A stretch of DNA of 64,000 nt, taken from assembly GCA_003952965.2 (NCBI GenBank), contig CM025856.1, forward strand, positions 27,227,723-27,291,722. The letters are read 5' to 3'. The DNA is from Morella rubra. Taxonomy: Eukaryota; Streptophyta; Magnoliopsida; Fagales; Myricaceae. Shown one piece after another: positions 57,021 to 64,000 of this stretch (positions within the stretch are counted from its first letter, which is position 1; every line of letters starts with the position of its first letter). The position numbers and the translations under genes were made by a program. The notes beneath the pieces were generated by a model, which was not told the DNA's origin, ran no database searches, and saw nothing but the letters and a program-made list of their open reading frames with translations.

Positions 57021-57545
57021 AGAGTGAAGAGGCTATCCAGAAACTCTAGGCAGGGTTCAGTAGAATTTAGGAATGAGGTTATGATGGTTGCCACGCTTCA
57101 ACATAGAAATCTAGTGAGGCTCTTGGAATTTTGCATGGCAGAAGAAGAAAAGATAATGAATATGTGCCCAATGGAAGCCTTGATAACTTCTTAAACGGTA
57201 TAGTTCATCTGAACATTTATGCGGGATACCATACAACCATATGGGCTACAATATACATAATGATTTTATTCATGTCTAAAATTTTTTAAGATAAAATATT
57301 AATGTTGACAAAATATACAAATTCCAACAGCCAGCAAATATTGGATTGGTCTTGTTGCTACAAAAGTATCAAGGAATTGCTTGAGGGCTTCTTTATTTGC
57401 ATACGATTCTCGGCTTAGAATCATACATCGCAATCTCAAACCTAGCAATGTCTACGAGTGAGTAATATAAATCTGAAGATCCCAGATTTTGGATTGGCAA
57501 GGACATTTCTATTAGATTAAATCCAAGGAGAACAAATAGAATCAC
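57021..57545 (+). pseudogene. CRK fragment 5 (plus)
   Basis: Exon II-V from about 57030 (SRQG...[19 protein letters not shown]); exon VI-VII from about 57320 with HRN in place of HRD and a frameshift in NVLLES. Tail junction at about 57545. Confidence 0.6.
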
Positions 57546-58480
57546 ACCTTAAGAGGTCATCATCACGTTCTTCTCAAAAGGAATTATTTTTCTTACTACT
57601 TACAATCTCAAGAAGTAGTACACCAAAACTAAACACATCAGACTTAACGAAGAATAGGCCATGCATTGCATACTCCAGAGACATGTAACCACTGCACCCA
57701 ATTACGAATATATAAGTGTCAAAATATTAACGGCACATGTATTAAAAATATTTAATATATAATGCCAATCCTTTATATTGACAGGTTTGACATAACACTA
57801 ATCAGAGAATAGATTGGCACTGTAATAAGCTCTGAAATCAAACAAACCACATATTTTCTTCCTGTAATTCTACTGTGTTTTAAGACAATAAATAGGTGTA
57901 ATGATTTGAAACTCACTATGTTCCGACATTCTATTTGTTTCTCCTTGGATTTGATCTACTAGAAATGTCCTTGCCAATCCAAAATCTGAGATCTTTGGAT
58001 TCATATTACTCTCTAGTAGAACATTGCTAGGTTTGAGATCAAGATGTATGATTCTAAGCCGAGAATCTTCGAGTATACAAAGAAGCCCTCGAGCAATTCC
58101 TTTGATAAATTTGTGGTGACTTGACCAATCCAATATCTGTTGCCTATTGGAATCTATAAATTTTTTCAACATTAAATATTTTTCTTAATTTTAAATGAAT
58201 AATATCATTATGTATATTGTAGCCCATATGGTTTTAGGCTATCATGCATTCCCGAAGACATAAAAATCAAGTATAAATCCAAGAAGACGACAAGAGTTCA
58301 GATGGACCAACCATGTAAGAAGTTATCAAGGCTTGGTTGGGCACATATTTGTAAACGAGTTTCTTTTCTTCCTTGGTCATGCAAAATCAAAAGAGCCTCA
58401 CTAGATTTATGTGTGAAGCTTGGCAACCACCATAACCTCATTTCTAAATTCTACTACAGCCTGCCTAGAGTTCTAAATAG
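57546..58480 (-). pseudogene. CRK fragment 6 (minus)
   Basis: Contains all three exons in antisense. Exon VI-VII (58172-57925) is open: [30 protein letters not shown] (R to L) and [14 protein letters not shown]. Exon VIII-IX at about 57700-57546. One of the fullest copies; long pairing with fragment 7. Confidence 0.65.
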
Positions 58481-58504
58481 CCACTGGCTACACTTCCTCA
58501 TCAC

Positions 58505-60005
<1,501 letters not shown>

Positions 60006-60019
60006 TAGCCTCTTCACTG

Positions 60020-60957
60020 CAATGAAGTGGCTATCTAGAAGCTCTAGGCAGGTGCAGTAGAATTTAGGAATGAGGTTATGGTGGTTGCCAAGCTTCAACA
60101 CAGAAATCTAGTGTGGCTCTTGGGATTTTGCATGACAGAAAAAAGAAAAGATACTCGTTATGAATATGTGCCCAACGGAAGCCTTGATAACTTCTTACAT
60201 GGTTTGGTCCATCTAAACTCTTGTCGTCTTCTTGGATTTATACTTGATTTTTATGTCTTCGGGAATGCATGATAGCCTAAAACCATATGGGCTACAATAT
60301 ACATAATGATATTATTCATTCAAAAATTTTTAAGATAAAATATTTAATGTTGAAAAAATTTACAGATTCCAATAGGCAACAGATATTGGATTGGTCAAGT
60401 CACCTCAAAATTATCAAAGGAATTGCTCAGGGCTTCTTTATTTACATGAAGATTCTCGGCTTAGAATCATACATCGCAATCTCAAACCTAGCAATGTTCT
60501 ACTAGAGAGTAATATGAATCCGAAGATCTCAATTTTGGATTGGCAAGGACATTTCTAGTAGATCAAATCCAAGGAGAAACAAATAGAATTGTCGGAACCT
60601 AGTGAGTTTCAAATCATTACACCTATTTATTGTCTTAAAAAACAGTAGAATTACAGGAAGAAAATATGTGGCTTTGTTTGATTTCAGAGCTTTATTACAT
60701 TGCCAATCTATTCTCTGATTAGTGTTATGTCAAACCCCTGTCAATATAAGGGATTGGCTTTATATATTAAATATTTTTGATAAATGTGCTGTTAATTATT
60801 TTGATACTTATATATTTCATAATTGGGTTGCAGTGGTTACATGTCTCTGGAGTATGCAATGCATGGCCTATTCTCCGTGAAGTCTGATGTGTTTAGTTTT
60901 GGTGTACTGCTTCTTGAGATTGTAAGTGGTAAGAAAAACAATTCCTATCGAGCAGAA
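60020..60957 (+). pseudogene. CRK fragment 9 (plus)
   Basis: All three exons in order: II-V (60035-60205), VI-VII (60360-60600, HRN instead of HRD, base deletion before DFG) and VIII-IX (60825-60957: [36 protein letters not shown]). It is the longest plus copy and shows the original exon-intron order. Confidence 0.65.
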
Positions 60958-61490
60958 CGTTTATTTGTTTCTCCTTGGATTTAATCTAATAGAAATGTCC
61001 TTGCCAATCCAAAATCTGGATCTTCGGATTCATATTACTCTCTAGTAGAACATTGCTAGGTTTGAGATCGCGATGTATGATTCTAAGCCGAGAATCTTCA
61101 CGTAAATAAAGAAGCCCTCGTGCAATTCCTTTGATACTTTTGTAGCGATTTTGACCAATCCAATATCTGTTGCCGATTGGAATACATAAATTTTGTCAAC
61201 ATTAAATATTTTATCTTAAAAAATTTTAGAAATGAATAATATCATTATGTATGGTGTAGTTCATATGGTTTTACGCTACCATTCATTCCCAAAGGAGTAA
61301 AATCCAAGAAGACGACAAGAGTGGTGGACCAAACCGTGTAAGTTGTCATGGCTTCTATTGGGCACAGAGTATCTTTTCTTCTTCTTTCATGAAAAATCCC
61401 AGGAGCCTCTAGGTTTCTGATTTGAAGTTTGGCAACCACCATAACCTCGTTCTTAAAGTCTACTACACCCTGCCTGGAGCTTCTGGATAG
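60958..61490 (-). pseudogene. CRK fragment 10 (minus)
   Basis: Starts at the tail junction inside exon [14 protein letters not shown] is kept, but a base deletion near 61017 breaks DFG. Exon II-V antisense to about 61490 has deletions. Head-to-head with fragment 11. Confidence 0.6.
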
Positions 61491-61514
61491 CCTCTAGGTA
61501 CACTTCCTGATCAC

Positions 61515-62085
61515 AGTGAAGAGGCTATTTTGAAACTCTTGGCAGGGTACAGCAGAATTTCAGAATGAGGTTATGATGGTTGCCAAGCTTCAACACAGAA
61601 ATCTAGTGAGCTCTTGGGATTTTGCATGACAAAAGAAGAAAAGATACTCGTTTATAAATATGTGCCCAACGGAAGCCATGATAACTTCTTACACGGTTCG
61701 GTCCATCTAAACTCTTGTCTTCTTCTTGGATTTATACTTAATTTTAATGTCTTCGGGAATGCATGCTATCTTAAACCATATGGGCTAGAATATACGTAAT
61801 GATATTATTCATTGCTAAAAATTTTTAAAATAAAATTTTTAATGTTGAGAAAATTTACAGATTCCAATTGGAAACAGATATTGGATTGGTTAAGTTGCTA
61901 CAAAATTATCAAAGGAATTGCTCGAGGGCTTATTTATTTACATAAGATTCTCGGCTTAGAATCATACATCGTGATCTCAAACCTAGAATGTTCTATGAGA
62001 GAGTAATATAAATCGAAAGATCCCAAATTTTTGATTGGCAAGGACATTTCTATTAGATCAAATCCAAGGAGGAACAAATAGAATC
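61515..62085 (+). pseudogene. CRK fragment 11 (plus)
   Basis: Exon II-V at about 61530-61700 with a base lost at LVRLLG; exon VI-VII at 61855-62085 with HRD kept, a deletion at KPSNV and a changed DFG region (KFLIG-like). Tail junction at about 62086. Confidence 0.6.
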
Positions 62086-62971
62086 ACATACCTTAAGAGG
62101 TTGTCATCACGTTCTTCTCAAAAGGAATTGTTTTTCTTACCACTTTCAATCTCAAGAAGCAGTACACCAAAACTAAACACATCAGACTTCGCGGAGAATA
62201 GGCCATGCATTGCGTACTTCGGACACATGTAACAACTTCAACCCAATTATGATATATATATATAAGTATCAAAATAATTAACAACACATGTATAGAAAAT
62301 ATTTAATATATAATGCCAATCCTTTATATTGAGAGGGGTTCGAGAAAACACTAATCAGAGAATAGATTGTTAATATAATAAAGCTCTGAAGTCAAACAAA
62401 ACCACATGTTTTCATCCTTGTAATTCTACTGTGTTTTAAGAAAATAAATAGGTGTAATGATTTGAAACTCATTAGGTTCCGACAATTCTATTTGTTTCTC
62501 CTTGGATTTGTTCTACTAAAAATGCCCTTGCCAATCCAAAATCTGAGTTCTTCGGATTCATATTACCCTCTAATAGAACATTGTAAGGTTTGATATTACG
62601 ATATATGATTCTGTGCAGGGAATCTTCATGCAAATAAAGAATTCCTCGAGCAATTCAGTTGATAATTTTGTAGTGACTTGACCAAATCAAGATCTGTTTC
62701 TTATTGGAATCGGTAAATTTTTTCAATATTAAATTTTTTAACTTAAAATTTTTTACAAATGAATACTATCATTATGTATATTGTAGCCCGTCTGGTTTTA
62801 GGCTATCATGCATTCCGGAAGACATAAATATCAACTATAAATCCAAGTAGACGACAAGAGCTGAGTTGGACCAAACCATGTAAGAAGTTATCAAGGCTTA
62901 TGTTGGGCACATATTCATTAACATGTATCTTTTCTTCTTCTGTCATGCAAAATCCAAAAAGTAGCACTAGA
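62086..62971 (-). pseudogene. CRK fragment 12 (minus)
   Basis: Exon VIII-IX antisense (62235-62086), exon VI-VII (about 62715-62475) with [10 protein letters not shown] (HRD lost) and SDFGLARAF, and part of exon II-V to 62971, where an LTR begins. The most diverged minus copy. Confidence 0.6.
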
Positions 62972-64000
62972 TGTCACACCCCGAGCTTTTAAACATCACA
63001 TGCATATTGTTTATGATATCTTGTTTGTGATTAGTAGTGCATTTAGGGGCTGCTTAGTGGCTACGAGAGATTATTTCGTACTTGAGTTACTAAGTTTGAA
63101 ACATTGATTAGGTCATAATTTAGTGTGAATTAGAGTTCACATGCAACTGAGTTATTGTTCAAGAGATTGAGGAGTACGCGTTGGATCAATTTAAATTTTT
63201 AAGCTAGTCGGACCTTTTTGTCTCGAACCTTGATTAGGACCTAATTAAGTGAGATTTTGAGTTCGCGTGCAACTAGGTTGTTGTTCAGAATGTTGAGGAG
63301 TTCGTATTGGATCAATTTATTTTTTTTAAGCAAGCAGGACGTTTTTGTCTTGAAAACCAAACCACATGATTTTTATTCTACTAATATGTCAGGAGTTGAT
63401 CCACGAGCTTATGGTTCACTTTTGGAGACCTTTTATTTTTCGGAAGCTAGTAGGTCGATTTTTGGAATTGTGAATAGAGATGAATTGTGGATAGAGATGA
63501 ATTACGGATAGAGATGAATCGTGGATAGAGATGAATTGTGGATGATGATAGAGATGAATTACGGATACAGATGAATTGTGGATACAGATGAATTGTGGAT
63601 AGAGATGAATTGTGGATATAGATGAATTGTGGATAGAGATGAATTACGGATAGAAATGATTGTGGATAGAGATGAATTCTAGATAGAGATGAATTATGGA
63701 TAGAGATGGCTAAAAAGCACGACAAATCAAAGCTAGAAGCACGATGAATCGATGCAAAAAGTACGACACAAAAGGCTAGGACCTAGGAAGCTCGAGGTGT
63801 CGACCACCGGTGCACCTAGGAGGCGACTCATCAAGCCTATAGGGAAAATTTCGGCCATAGCCTTTCCATGCAGCTGCTGTAGGTTGCTAGGTGTCAAGAA
63901 AAGAGAAATGTAGCCTAGTGACTCACCAAAGCTAGCCTAGCTAGGCCGGACACGTGTCAGAATGCAACCGGCTATGTTTTCCTATAAATAGGGGTGGATT
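62972..64000 (+). mobile_element. LTR-like element running off the window
   Basis: Starts TGTCACACCCCGAGCTTTTA exactly where kinase homology stops. It has two related blocks (about 63065-63190 and 63190-63320: gttattgttca(a/g)ga(g/a), ttgaggagt(a/t)cg) and a minisatellite. The opposite end is outside the window. Confidence 0.45.
63470..63708. repeat. 18-bp minisatellite, about 13 units
   Basis: Unit gaattgtggatagagat(g) with variants (acgg, tatg, tacag). Total about 239 bases; one unit carries an extra gatgat. Inside the terminal LTR-like sequence. Confidence 0.85.

Noticed and set aside
63470..63708. CRISPR-like regular repeat
   Set aside because: Units are contiguous 18-mers without unique spacers, in a plant genome; it is a minisatellite.

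Overview
This is nuclear DNA from a flowering plant, most likely a woody eudicot. It is AT-rich, has plant introns, carries a TIR-NBS-LRR disease-resistance gene (a class abundant in eudicots and absent from grasses), and is otherwise packed with plant transposons. I cannot name the species. Almost nothing here is an intact host gene: the window is a heterochromatin-like graveyard of nested elements with broken host genes between them.

Layout. 0.2-4.0 kb (minus): a TNL resistance pseudogene with a clean TIR exon, no P-loop, and several stops and frameshifts. 4.7-13.1 kb: remains of CACTA (En/Spm) DNA transposons with three different subterminal repeat vocabularies, tnp2 transposase fragments, and a nested foldback element. 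14.4-26.9 kb: a SIRE/Maximus-type Ty1-copia element (gag, protease, integrase, RT, RNase H, env-like ORF, 3' LTR). Its 5' end was replaced by a Ty3-gypsy-type LTR, and two Harbinger-like MITEs sit inside it. 26.9-32.3 kb: broken LINE on the minus strand, with a processed HSP90 pseudogene (poly-A and 12-bp target duplication) between its pieces. 32.7-35.9 kb: a Tat-like LTR and a retroelement ORF remnant in antisense. 35.9-40.6 kb: Ty3-gypsy chromovirus pieces facing each other, one split by a 393-bp LINE-type insertion with a perfect 15-bp duplication. 41.2-43.6 kb: a probable nuclear insert of mitochondrial DNA followed by a hairpin MITE. 44.4-54.0 kb: hAT end, several LTRs (including a 3.26-kb solo LTR nested in a copia LTR with CAAAG duplication), and fragments of an unidentified host gene.

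54.0-63.0 kb is the most unusual part. About twelve fragments of a cysteine-rich-receptor-like kinase gene lie alternately on plus and minus strands. All are cut at similar points: the head near the invariant-lysine codon, the tail just after kinase subdomain IX. Neighbouring fragments therefore form a series of long inverted repeats. Any transcript through the array would fold into extended double-stranded RNA homologous to receptor kinases, so it is a candidate siRNA-producing locus or proto-MIRNA nursery. The last 1 kb is a further LTR with an 18-bp minisatellite.

The functional classes with recognisable catalytic motifs are immune (TNL, CRK) and chaperone (HSP90) gene remnants; all other coding sequence is transposon-derived. 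Boundaries were read by eye; frames and repeats were compared manually without alignment software.
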